Assembly: GCF_900167055.1 (NCBI RefSeq)
Contig: NZ_FUXP01000001.1
Span: forward strand, 830,734 to 894,733
DNA: 64,000 nucleotides
Source: Lysobacter spongiicola DSM 21749
GTDB taxonomy: Bacteria; Pseudomonadota; Gammaproteobacteria; Xanthomonadales; Xanthomonadaceae
Reading direction: 5' to 3'
Shown here: piece by piece, positions 19,559 through 27,844 of the stretch
How positions within the stretch are numbered: position 1 is the first letter of the stretch
Layout: each line of letters begins with the position of its first letter
Position numbers and translations under genes: made by a program
Notes under the pieces: model-generated
Told to the model about the DNA's origin: nothing
The model's input: only the letters and a program-made list of their open reading frames with translations
Database searches by the model: none

Positions 19559-20167
19559 TCAGTCGCGGTGGGCAGCGTCCTTATGTGTCACCACCCGCCA
19601 GACGTACCAGATCGCGATGCCACCCAGCACCACGTTCGAAATCGGGCCGACCCAGTCACCGACGCGTTCGAAGTTGCCGCCAAGCAGGTAGCCCAGGTAG
19701 ACCAGCAGTGCCGTCCAGGCCAGGCTGCCTGCCGCCGTGTAGAGCAGGAACGGCAGCAGCGACATCCCCTGGATGCCCGCCGGTATCGAGATCAGGGAAC
19801 GCAGGCCAGGAATCAGCCTGCAGACGAACACGGCCCAGCCGCCATGGCGATCGAACCAGCCCGATGCACGCTCGATGTCCTTGCGCGACAGCGTCAACCA
19901 GCGTCCGTGGCGGTCCGCGAACTTCATCAATCGCTCTTTCCCGACCTTGCGCCCGATCCAGTAGAGGACGAGCGCGCCGAGCAATGAACCCGCCGTGCCT
20001 GCCACGATAGCGCCCCACAAGGACATGTCGCCGCTCGAAGCCAGGTAGCCGGCCAGTGGCATGACGAGCTCGGACGGGATGGGCGGAAACACCGTTTCCA
20101 GCAGCGTCAGCAGGAAGACGCCGAGCTCGCCCATTCGCGTGATCGTGCTGGTGATCCAGTCGCCCAT
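19559..20167 (-). CDS. DedA-family membrane protein
   Basis: The 202-aa integral membrane protein of the DedA/VTT family carries the signature LETVFPPIPSELVMPLAGYLA near the N-terminus. Other marks are the re-entrant-loop segment GSLLGALVLYWIGRKVG and the conserved FVCRLIPGLRSLISIPAG. DedA proteins are implicated in flipping undecaprenyl phosphate or phospholipids and in resistance to cationic peptides and pH stress. About five hydrophobic segments are visible. The ATG at 20167 is the first in frame and gives the family-typical N-terminus. Confidence 0.9.
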   Translation of the reverse strand: MGDWITSTITRMGELGVFLLTLLETVFPPIPSELVMPLAGYLASSGDMSLWGAIVAGTAGSLLGALVLYWIGRKVGKERLMKFADRHGRWLTLSRKDIERASGWFDRHGGWAVFVCRLIPGLRSLISIPAGIQGMSLLPFLLYTAAGSLAWTALLVYLGYLLGGNFERVGDWVGPISNVVLGGIAIWYVWRVVTHKDAAHRD

Positions 20168-20230
20168 GGTGCCGTCCAGCGGAGAGTGGGCGGCCAGCGT
20201 GCGGACCGACGGGTGGAGCGGGCGTGACCG

Positions 20231-20440
20231 TCAGCCGCCAGCCAATCCACCGCCCATGCGACCCGGCAGTGCGCCTTCGTCATCCACCGCATCGGGATCG
20301 TCGAGGTCACCAACTTCCTTGTCCATGCCGGCTTCGGGATCCGGTTCCACCGGTGGGCCTGCTGCCGGATCCTTGGCGGGATCCGTTTTCGGGTTGGTTC
20401 CAGCGCCCTGCTTCGGGTCGCGCTCGTCTGTTCCAGCCAT
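20231..20440 (-). CDS. small acidic Pro/Gly-rich hypothetical protein
   Basis: This gene would make a 69-aa, strongly acidic, low-complexity protein rich in Asp, Pro and Gly, without Cys or hydrophobic segments. It has no recognisable family. Similar disordered acidic small proteins occur in Xanthomonadaceae genomes, but I cannot name one. The start at 20440 has GAGG about ten bases upstream; an in-frame ATG at 20500 would add 20 residues. The gene sits alone between dedA and the TonB receptor. Moderate doubt remains that it is expressed. Confidence 0.45.
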   Translation of the reverse strand: MAGTDERDPKQGAGTNPKTDPAKDPAAGPPVEPDPEAGMDKEVGDLDDPDAVDDEGALPGRMGGGLAGG

Positions 20441-20515
20441 GTCCGTGTCCTCGCTTGGGGAGAGACCGAGACTAGGACCGGTGCGGTGAACGCGCGGCAT
20501 GCGCCCACAGCATCC

Positions 20516-22837
20516 TCAGAACGCGTAGCGCACCACCATCTGGTACACCGGGCCAGCGCTTTCCGTCTCCAGCTCGTACTCGTCATGGTCGCGGTCCAGC
20601 TGGTCGCCGAGCGTGTCGAACTTGTGGAACACCTCGTCCTTGGACGCGTCCAGCAGGTTGGTGCCGGTCAGGCGCACCGACCACTGGTCGCCAAAGCGCT
20701 TCTCGACGAAGGCTTCCAGGTCCTCGCCGTAGCGGGTGGTGACTTCTTCGGCGAGCAGCCGCGCATGGGCATCACCCTGGCGGCGATAGCTGACGCCGAA
20801 ACTCATGCCCAGCGCAGGCAGGTCCTGCATGAAGCCGACGTTGAGCACCGAGCGGGCCTGGTCGTTGAATCGGCGCGTGCCGAGGGCATCCTCGACGTTG
20901 CTGTCCAGCCACGAGTAGTTGAGGAACACGCCCGTATCCGGAAGGCCGAATGCGTCCAGCGGTGTCGACAGGTCCAGCTCGACACCGAAGACCTCGCCAT
21001 CGCCCACGTTGGCGGCGGTGTAGACATAGCTGTCGGGATCGAGCACGGGATAGCCCGGTGAACCGGGGGCGGCGCCCGGGTTGTCCGCCAGGAAGTCATC
21101 CACCTCATCCTCGAAGTCCCCCAGCGCCTCGTCACTGGGCTCCCCGGTATTGACCAGCTCGATCAGGTCGCTGACGTCGCGGTAGAACAGGTTGAGGCCA
21201 ACCACGCCACGGCGGCCGATGCGGTGCTCGAAGCCCAGGTCGACGCCCGTCGCACTTTCCTGTTGCAGCGCCGGGTCACCGATGAAGTCGTTGTCGCCGT
21301 ACTCCCCCTCCAGCAGCACTGGCGTGAGGTAGTCAAATGATGGCCTGCGTACCGTGCGGGCCAGGGACAGGCTCAGGCGATCGTTGGTGGTCAGGTTCCA
21401 ACGCAGGTGCGCCGAGGGCAGCAGCATGCCTTCATCGTGCTCATGGGATTCGCCGTCCACGGCCACGCGGGTGTCGGTGGTCTCGTAGCGCAGGCCGGTT
21501 TCCCAGTCGAGGTGCCCTGCCGTCCCGGACAACATCAGGTACGGATCGATACGGTTTTCGCGGATGTCGCTGTCGGTGACATCGAAGTCCGCATACGGCG
21601 GCAATGGCTCGCCTTCCTCCTCCGCTTCCACTTCGCTGACCCCGAGCTCCAGCTCGCGATCCTTTCGGGTCAAATCGACGCCGAACTCGAGCTCCGCCGC
21701 CCCGGCAGGCCTGCGGTGCGAAAGCGCGGCACTGAATTCATCGTCGCGCAACGCCGTCAGCTCGCGCGTGCCTTCGAAGCCGTCCCATGCGGGCGGCGCC
21801 TCGCCGTCGTCGTAGCCCACCTCCACTTCGGTGGACATCGTGTCATCGTCGAATCGGGAGAAGCTCAGGTCGACCTCCGTGTCGCCGCCGGCCATGGCGA
21901 ACCCGTAACCGCCCTTGATGGCGAAGTTGTCCTGGCGGATGTCCTCGACCTGGTCGTTCACCGAGAGCAGGTTGTCCATCGCCGTGCCGGCCGGCACGTT
22001 GTACTCGCGCGAGTGCTCGGTTTCGGTGCGATCGGTGCGCACGTAGACGCCAGACAGCGACAGCCGCCCTTCGCCGATGTCGCGCACGTAGGACAGGTTC
22101 ACCGACGTGTCCTCGCCGTCGCGGATGTCGGACTGGTCCTCGCGGTTGTCGAATTCACCGCCCGGCGCGTCATAACGCAGGCTGGTCTTCTGCTTGGGGT
22201 TGTAGCGGCCCTGATGGCTGATGCCGCCCAGCACGCGGGCGTCGCCAACCGCGCCGCTGGCGACCGCCGCCACCGTCGGCGTCACCTCGCCGTCGTCGAA
22301 GCGGGACGCACCCAGGCGCACGTAGCCACCGTCGAACTCGTAGGCGTCGCGCAACACGATGTTGATGGCGCCGGCCACCGCATCGCCTGAACGATTGGCG
22401 CTGGGGCTGCGGACAATCTCCACCCGCTCGACCACTTCGGCCGGGATGCGGTCGACGAAGAACGAACGGTCCGCGCCGCCACCGGGCACCTTCTTGCCGT
22501 TCACCAGGATCTGCGTGTAGCCCGGATCCATGCCGCGCAGGCGGGCGCCGTCGTACTCCAGCACATCGGACACGAAGGCCACGCTCGGCACGCGCTTGAG
22601 CATGTCGCCGACCGTGCGCGGCTCGAAACGCTGGAAGAACTCGACCCCGTAGCTCAGGGTCGGTGCAGTGTCGGCGCTGCGGTCGCGGTAGACGATCTGT
22701 CCGGTCACCTTCACCGCATCCAGGTCCACCGCGTCGGGTGCGGGCCCACCCGTCTGCTGTGCGTGGGCAACAGGCACGGCCAGTAGGGTGACGGCCAGCG
22801 CGCGGGCCAAACCGAGGGCGAGGGGGTTGGACTTCAT
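20516..22837 (-). CDS. TonB-dependent outer-membrane receptor, Pho-regulon candidate
   Basis: The 773-aa receptor has a Sec signal (cleavage after AHAQ, about residue 27), a plug domain (about 45-165, with VPSVAFVSDVLEYDGARLRG and RVEIVRSPSANRSGDAVAG) and a beta barrel ending in the expected C-terminal Phe (VVRYAF). TonB receptors import siderophores, vitamins, sugars or phosphorylated compounds. It diverges from a phytase gene, a pairing known in Xanthomonadaceae and Sphingomonads, so uptake of inositol phosphates or another phosphorylated ligand is the best guess. A Pho-box-like site lies on its strand at 22883-22900. The many acidic residues in the loops are notable. Confidence 0.92.
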   Translation of the reverse strand: MKSNPLALGLARALAVTLLAVPVAHAQQTGGPAPDAVDLDAVKVTGQIVYRDRSADTAPTLSYGVEFFQRFEPRTVGDMLKRVPSVAFVSDVLEYDGARLRGMDPGYTQILVNGKKVPGGGADRSFFVDRIPAEVVERVEIVRSPSANRSGDAVAGAINIVLRDAYEFDGGYVRLGASRFDDGEVTPTVAAVASGAVGDARVLGGISHQGRYNPKQKTSLRYDAPGGEFDNREDQSDIRDGEDTSVNLSYVRDIGEGRLSLSGVYVRTDRTETEHSREYNVPAGTAMDNLLSVNDQVEDIRQDNFAIKGGYGFAMAGGDTEVDLSFSRFDDDTMSTEVEVGYDDGEAPPAWDGFEGTRELTALRDDEFSAALSHRRPAGAAELEFGVDLTRKDRELELGVSEVEAEEEGEPLPPYADFDVTDSDIRENRIDPYLMLSGTAGHLDWETGLRYETTDTRVAVDGESHEHDEGMLLPSAHLRWNLTTNDRLSLSLARTVRRPSFDYLTPVLLEGEYGDNDFIGDPALQQESATGVDLGFEHRIGRRGVVGLNLFYRDVSDLIELVNTGEPSDEALGDFEDEVDDFLADNPGAAPGSPGYPVLDPDSYVYTAANVGDGEVFGVELDLSTPLDAFGLPDTGVFLNYSWLDSNVEDALGTRRFNDQARSVLNVGFMQDLPALGMSFGVSYRRQGDAHARLLAEEVTTRYGEDLEAFVEKRFGDQWSVRLTGTNLLDASKDEVFHKFDTLGDQLDRDHDEYELETESAGPVYQMVVRYAF

Positions 22838-22882
22838 GGGATCGCCTGGTGGGTGTGAAGGCGACCACGATCAGGCACGAAT

Positions 22883-22900
22883 ATGGCGGCAGGATGACGG
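22883..22900 (-). promoter_or_regulatory. Pho-box-like site for the TonB receptor
   Basis: On the minus strand this reads CCGTCAT-CCTG-CCGCCAT, two 7-base half-sites with a 4-base spacer. They match the PhoB consensus CTGTCAT at 6/7 and 5/7 positions. It ends 46 bases upstream of the receptor start. Confidence 0.5.
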
Positions 22901-22940
22901 TTCCGAACCGCATGTCACGGGTGTAGGGCATGTCGCGGAA

Positions 22941-22958
22941 CTGTCATGCGTCGGTGAT
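22941..22958 (+). promoter_or_regulatory. Pho-box-like site for the phytase
   Basis: CTGTCAT-GCGT-CGGTGAT has a perfect first half-site and a 5/7 second one with the standard 11-base period. It lies 38 bases upstream of the chosen phytase start, leaving room for a -10 and a short leader. Confidence 0.6.
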
Positions 22959-22995
22959 AGAAACGTCGTCTCCATGTCATCCGGACCGACCGCCG

Positions 22996-24189
22996 ATGCT
23001 GCCTGCCCACCCCGCCCGCACTGCCGTTCCGCTCACCATCCGCAGCCTGGCCAGCGCCTGCCTGCTCGGCCTGCTTGCCGCCTGCGCCAGCGTGCCGGGT
23101 GATCGCGAACCGGATGACAACGACGAGGACCCGATGCTGTCCCAAGCCGGCGTGCCCCACGCCGTCGTGCCCGAGGCCTTCATCACCACGCGCACCCCGG
23201 ACGACAACGTCGACTCGCCTGCGCTGTGGCGTGGCCCCGACGGACGCGCCTTGCTGCTGGCCACGGCCAAGGCCACCGGACGGCTGATGGCCTACGACGG
23301 CGATACTGGTGAGAGCCTGGATCCGCTCGGCCGCCGCGGCACCGGCGCCGCCGAGTTCGACCGCCCCAATGGCATCTTCGTGGTCGACGACCTGGTGTTC
23401 GTGGTCGAGCGCGACAACCAGCGCGTGCAGGTGCTACGCCTGCCGGGCTTCGAGCCGGTCGGCCATTTCGGCGGCAGCGAGTTGAAGCAGCCGTATGGCA
23501 TCTGGCTGCACGCCACCGCCCCGGGCCGTTACGACGTTCGCGTCACCGATGCCTACATGGCGGGCGTTGACGCCGACGATGAGGACATCGTCCCACCACT
23601 GGCCGAGCTGGACCGGCGCATCCAGCGCTATACCGTCACCATCGACGGCGACACGCTGCAGGCAACGCAGGTCGGCTCCGAAGGCGATACCACCGCCGCC
23701 GGCGCCATCCGCATCCCCGAATCGATCTGGGGTGATACGGCACACGGCCGCCTGCTGGTCGCCGAGGAAGACACCGTCACCGGTACCGCCCTGCGCGAGT
23801 ACCGCCTGGATGGTCGGTTCGCCGGCCGCACCATCGGCGAGGGCCTGTTCAAGGCGCAGGCCGAAGGCATCGCCCTGTGGCAGTGCGACGACGGCAGCGG
23901 TTACTGGCTGGCTACCGACCAGTTCAAGGACCGCAGCCTGTTCCACGTGTTCGACCGCGAAAACCTTGCCCACCTGGGCGCCTTCGCAGGCAAGACCACC
24001 GGCAACACCGACGGTGTCTGGCTGCACCAGCCTGGAACCGCGAACTTCCCGGCCGGGGTGTTCTACGCCGTGCACGACGACATGGCCGTAGCCGCATTCG
24101 ACTGGCGCGCCATCGCCACGGCCCTGGACCTCCGCCAGACCTGCACTGCCTCCATGCCTCACCCCACGCCCGCCACCACGCGCCGGTAA
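22996..24189 (+). CDS. phytase-like beta-propeller lipoprotein
   Basis: The 397-aa protein resembles 3-phytases of the beta-propeller class, which hydrolyse phytate with calcium and release phosphate. Family-like segments are DDNVDSPALWRGPDGRALLLAT, NGIFVVDDLVFVVERDNQR, ESIWGDTAHGRLLVAEED, QAEGIALWQ and TDGVWLHQPG. A lipoprotein signal (LLAAC) places it in the outer envelope. The start at 22996 puts the signal at the N-terminus and sits correctly behind the Pho-box-like site; ATG 22930 would overlap that site. It is divergent from the TonB receptor. Its last 31 bases overlap the 3' end of the convergent MATE gene. Confidence 0.87.
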   Translation: MLPAHPARTAVPLTIRSLASACLLGLLAACASVPGDREPDDNDEDPMLSQAGVPHAVVPEAFITTRTPDDNVDSPALWRGPDGRALLLATAKATGRLMAYDGDTGESLDPLGRRGTGAAEFDRPNGIFVVDDLVFVVERDNQRVQVLRLPGFEPVGHFGGSELKQPYGIWLHATAPGRYDVRVTDAYMAGVDADDEDIVPPLAELDRRIQRYTVTIDGDTLQATQVGSEGDTTAAGAIRIPESIWGDTAHGRLLVAEEDTVTGTALREYRLDGRFAGRTIGEGLFKAQAEGIALWQCDDGSGYWLATDQFKDRSLFHVFDRENLAHLGAFAGKTTGNTDGVWLHQPGTANFPAGVFYAVHDDMAVAAFDWRAIATALDLRQTCTASMPHPTPATTRR

Positions 24190-25495
24190 TACGGCAACAA
24201 CGCGGCTGCGCGTGCCACCACGAACACCACGAATGCCCCCCACAGGCCGTGGTTCCCGAACCGCCCCGCCAGCGGCCACGCCACCAGCAGGAACACCGCC
24301 AACGAGACCAGCCCCGCATTGCGCATCTCGCGCGTGCGGGTGGCGCCGATGAACACCCCGTCCAGCTGGAACGCCGCCACCGAGACCAGCACGTACAGCG
24401 CCGTCCACGGCAGGTAGGTGGCCGCCGCCGCGCGCACCGGCTGCAGTACCGTGAGCGCCTCGACGATCGAGGCGCCGAGCAGCGCAATCCCCAGCGCCAG
24501 CACCGCCGCGGTTCCGAAAGTCAGCTCGCTCGACAGGCGCACCGCCCGCCGGAAGCGCAGCCGGTCGCGTGCACCCACCGCACCGCCAACCAGCGCCTCG
24601 GCCACGAACGCGAACCCGTCCAGGAAGAACGCGCTGAAGGACACCAGCTGCAACAGGATGTGGTTGGCCGCGAGTGTCACGTCGCCGAACCGCGCGCCCT
24701 GGTTGGCGAACCAGCCGAAGCCCAGCAACAGGCACAACGTGCGCACCAGGATGTCGCCATTGGCCATCAGCGATTGGCGCAGCTTCACCCGGTCGGCGAT
24801 ACGCAGCCACGGCAGGAACGGCTCGCCGTCGCGGTGCCGACGGCGCAGCAAGCGCCACAGCAGCACCGCCGCAACCACGCAGGTCTCCCACTCCGCCAGC
24901 GCCGTACCCAGTCCGATGCCACGCGCGCCCATCCCAAGCCCGGCGGCAAAGTACACGTCCAGCCCCGCGTTGAGCCCGTTGAGCAGCAACTGCACGAACA
25001 GCAGGGTGCGCACGTGGCCAAGCCCGATCAGCGCGCCACTCAGCGCGTACAGCGCCAGCGCCGCCGGCGCCCCCAGATGCGCGCGTGGTAGTACTCGCGG
25101 CCGACCGACTCCACCGTAGCGCTGCCATCCATCAGCGCGAAGTAGCCCTGTACCACCGGCCACTGCAGCAACCACACGCCAACGCCGAGCCCGATGCCCA
25201 GCAACAACGAGCGCCCGAGCGTCGCCCGCACCTCCGGCTCGTCGCCCGCCCCGTCGGCCTGTGCGATGAAGCCGGTCGTGGCCATGCGCAGGAAGCCGAA
25301 GCTCCAGTAGACGAAGTTGAACAGCAGCGCGCCCAGCGCCAGCGCACCCAGGTCCGCCGCGGTGCCGAAGTGGCCGATCACCGCCGTGTCCACCAGCCCC
25401 AGCGTCGGGACGGCGGCGTTGGCGATGATGATCGGCCACGCCCGGCGGGCGATGGCGAGACGGGTGATCGGGGCACCGGCAGTGGCTGCACTCAT
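24159..25495 (-). pseudogene. MATE-family efflux transporter, frameshifted
   Basis: Together the two frames encode a complete DinF/NorM-like MATE transporter, 12 TM, about 445 aa. The N-terminal part runs from ATG 25495 (RLAIARRAWPIIIANAAVP, LVDTAVIGHFG) to HARIWG. At the C run 25070-25074 (five G on the coding strand) the frame changes, and the protein resumes as APAALALYALSGALIGLGHV and continues to the stop at 24159. One missing G exactly restores the family sequence IWGAPAALALY. As it stands the first frame ends 18 codons later in an Arg-rich tail. This is either a sequencing error in a homopolymer, a recent inactivation or a phase-variable tract; sequence alone cannot decide. Confidence 0.88.
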
Positions 25496-25577
25496 GGCGC
25501 CATGATGCCGGCAGGCCTAATGAAAAACTAACGCCGCGGGCTGCAGCATCGGGCTGTCCCCCTCAAGGAGCACGGCC

Positions 25578-27077
25578 ATGTCGAGCGACGATCGCAAATC
25601 CAACACGGGTTCGACCACCTCCACCGGCGCACCCGCCCCCAGCGACCGCAACTCACTCACCGTCGGCCCGGACGGCCCGATCCTGCTGCACGACGTGCAC
25701 CTGGTCGACCAGCTGGCGCACTTCAACCGCGAGAAGGTCATCGAGCGCCAGCCGCACGCGAAGGGTGCCGGCGCATTCGGCGTGTTCGAGACCACCGAAG
25801 ACGTCTCCCGCTACACCAAAGCCGCGCTGTTCCAGCCCGGTGGCAAATCGGACCTGCTGTTGCGCTTCTCCACCGTCGCCGGCGAGATGGGAAGCCCCGA
25901 CACCTGGCGGGACGTGCGCGGGTTCTCGATCAAGTTCTATACCAGCGAAGGCAACTACGACCTGGTCGGCAACAACACCCCGATCTTCTTCGTACGTGAC
26001 CCGATGAAGTTCCCGCACTTCATCCGCAGCCAGAAGCGCCTGCCCGACTCCGGCCTTCGCGACAACCACATGCAGTGGGACTTCTGGACCAACAACCCCG
26101 AATCCGCGCACCAGGTCACCTACCTGATGGGCGTGCGCGGGCTGCCGCGCACCTGGCGGCACATGAACGGCTACGGCTCGCACACCTACATGTGGATCAA
26201 CGCCGCCGGTGAAAAGTTCTGGGTGAAGTACCACTTCCACACCCAGCAGGGCATGGCGTTCTTCAGCAATGCCGAAGCGCAGGACATGGCCGGCGCCGAT
26301 GCCGACTTCCACCGTCGCGACCTGTTCGACGCCATCGCCCGCGGCGAGCACCCCGAATGGGCGTTGTCCGTGCAGGTGATGCCGTACGCCGAGGCCAAGG
26401 ACTACCGCTACAACCCGTTCGACCTGACCAAGGTCTGGTCGCACAAGGACTACCCGCTGATCCCGGTCGGCACGCTTACCTTGAACCGCAACCCGGAGAA
26501 CTTCTTCGCCCAGATCGAGCAGGCCGCGTTCTCCCCAGGCAATACCGTGCCGGGCATCGGTTTGTCACCCGACAGGATGCTGCTGGCGCGATCGTTCGCC
26601 TACAGCGATGCCCAGCGCAACCGCATCGGCGCCAACTTCCACCAGTTGCCGGTCAACCAGCCGCAGGTGCCGGTGAACACCTACATGTTCGACGGTCCAA
26701 TGGCGTACCAGAACAGCGGCGATGCCCCGGTCTATGCCGCCAACAGCGGCGGTCGCCCGTGGTCGGACAAGACAGGCGTGATGGACGACAGCTGGGAATC
26801 CGACGGCGAGATGGTGCGCTGCGCCTACACCCTGCGTGCCGAAGACGACGACTTCACCCAGCCCGGCATCATGGTGCGCGAGGTGTTCAACGACGCCGAG
26901 CGCGACGCGCTGGTGGAACAGGTGTCAGGCAGCCTGCTGGGTGGCGTGCGCAGCCCGGTGCTGGAGCGCGCGTTCGAGTACTGGAAGGGCATCGACCCCG
27001 ACGTGGGCAGGCGGATCGAAGAGAAGGTGCGTGCCGGCGCCGCGTCCGAACCCGCCGCCGGCATGGGCGAGAGCTGA
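25578..27077 (+). CDS. monofunctional haem catalase
   Basis: The 499-aa small-subunit (clade 3-like) catalase converts hydrogen peroxide to water and oxygen in the cytoplasm. Active-site residues are present: distal H60 in [13 protein letters not shown]133 in [14 protein letters not shown], and the proximal haem-ligand Y342 in [14 protein letters not shown]. The length matches the 480-510 aa family norm. There is no signal peptide; the first 25 residues are Ser/Thr/Pro-rich. The ATG at 25578 follows AAGGAG. The gene is monocistronic, convergent with an FMN reductase, and a second, shorter haem peroxidase of the catalase fold lies at 42989-44092. Confidence 0.96.
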   Translation: MSSDDRKSNTGSTTSTGAPAPSDRNSLTVGPDGPILLHDVHLVDQLAHFNREKVIERQPHAKGAGAFGVFETTEDVSRYTKAALFQPGGKSDLLLRFSTVAGEMGSPDTWRDVRGFSIKFYTSEGNYDLVGNNTPIFFVRDPMKFPHFIRSQKRLPDSGLRDNHMQWDFWTNNPESAHQVTYLMGVRGLPRTWRHMNGYGSHTYMWINAAGEKFWVKYHFHTQQGMAFFSNAEAQDMAGADADFHRRDLFDAIARGEHPEWALSVQVMPYAEAKDYRYNPFDLTKVWSHKDYPLIPVGTLTLNRNPENFFAQIEQAAFSPGNTVPGIGLSPDRMLLARSFAYSDAQRNRIGANFHQLPVNQPQVPVNTYMFDGPMAYQNSGDAPVYAANSGGRPWSDKTGVMDDSWESDGEMVRCAYTLRAEDDDFTQPGIMVREVFNDAERDALVEQVSGSLLGGVRSPVLERAFEYWKGIDPDVGRRIEEKVRAGAASEPAAGMGES

Positions 27078-27104
27078 CGCCCCACCCATCCGGCGGCTGA
27101 CGGG

Positions 27105-27659
27105 TCACCTTGCCGAATGGCGGGTGACCCACCCCAGGAAGCTGTCCACCCAGCCCTGCAGGAACTCCTTGCTGGCCGGACCGATGTTGCCGGCATCGTC
27201 GAACAGCCCATCCTTGGCGTGGATGAACGCCTCGGGCTGGTTCAAGGTCGGCATGTCGAGATAGGCCAGGATGTTACGCAGGTGCTGCTGCGCCATCGCC
27301 GTGCCAATTGCGCCGACCGAGACCCCGATCACCCCGGCCGGCTTGCCGGCGAACGCACTCTTCCCGTACGGGCGCGAAGCATGGTCGATCGCGTTCTTCA
27401 GCACGCCCGACACAGAGCGGTTGTACTCCGGCGTCACGAACAACACGCCATCGGCGGACTGCAGCTCCGACTTCAAGCGCTTCACCGCATCGGCCTGGTT
27501 GTCGTCGTCATCCTGGTTATAGAGCGGCAGGTCGCCGATCTCCAGCTGCTCGAAGGTGACATCCGAAGGCGCCAGGCGTGCGAGCGCATCGGCCAGCTTG
27601 CGGTTGAAGGATTCCTTGCGGAGGCTGCCGACGAGGACGGCAATGGTGGTCTGGCTCAT
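27105..27659 (-). CDS. NADPH-dependent FMN reductase
   Basis: The 184-aa flavodoxin-fold enzyme belongs to the NADPH-dependent FMN reductase/quinone reductase family (ChrR, YieF-like). It reduces quinones and other acceptors using FMN. The phosphate-binding loop is GSLRKESFNRKLA near the N-terminus, and the flavin-contact segment is TPEYNRSVSGVLKNAID. The start ATG 27659 is preceded by GGAG. Close to the catalase gene, it may serve quinone-linked antioxidant defence; that is inference. The 3' end is tail-to-tail with catalase, with an 8-bp inverted repeat across its last codons. Confidence 0.92.
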   Translation of the reverse strand: MSQTTIAVLVGSLRKESFNRKLADALARLAPSDVTFEQLEIGDLPLYNQDDDDNQADAVKRLKSELQSADGVLFVTPEYNRSVSGVLKNAIDHASRPYGKSAFAGKPAGVIGVSVGAIGTAMAQQHLRNILAYLDMPTLNQPEAFIHAKDGLFDDAGNIGPASKEFLQGWVDSFLGWVTRHSAR

Positions 27660-27804
27660 GAGGGACTCCATGTGGCTGGGGTGGGCCGGCACCGGCCCTG
27701 GAGCCCTGCTCGACAGGACGACGCCGGTTTGGACCCCCGAGTCTCGGCTGGCGCGGCTTCAATCCACGTGAAGCGCCAACCCACCCACTCACCCATCCCG
27801 CCCC

Positions 27805-27830
27805 TGTAGGAGCGGCTTCAGCCGCGACCG
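27805..27830 (+). repeat. REP-type hairpin (TGTAGGAGCGGCTTCAGCCGCGA family)
   Basis: This is the short palindromic repeat common between genes of Xanthomonas, Lysobacter and Pseudomonas: a GTAG head and the stem GCGGCT/AGCCGC (27812-27825). It lies 15 bases after the hsdR stop, at the edge of the restriction operon. Only one copy was noticed in the window. Confidence 0.8.
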
Positions 27831-27844
27831 GCCACCACCGACCT

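Noticed and set aside
22930..22995. Longer phytase start at ATG 22930
   Set aside because: It would overlap the Pho-box-like site and bury the lipoprotein signal behind 22 residues.
27102..27130. 8-bp inverted repeat GGGTCACC/GGTGACCC as a terminator between catalase and FMN reductase
   Set aside because: The loop is 13 bases and there is no T tract; it lies within the last codons of the reductase. Kept only as a remark.
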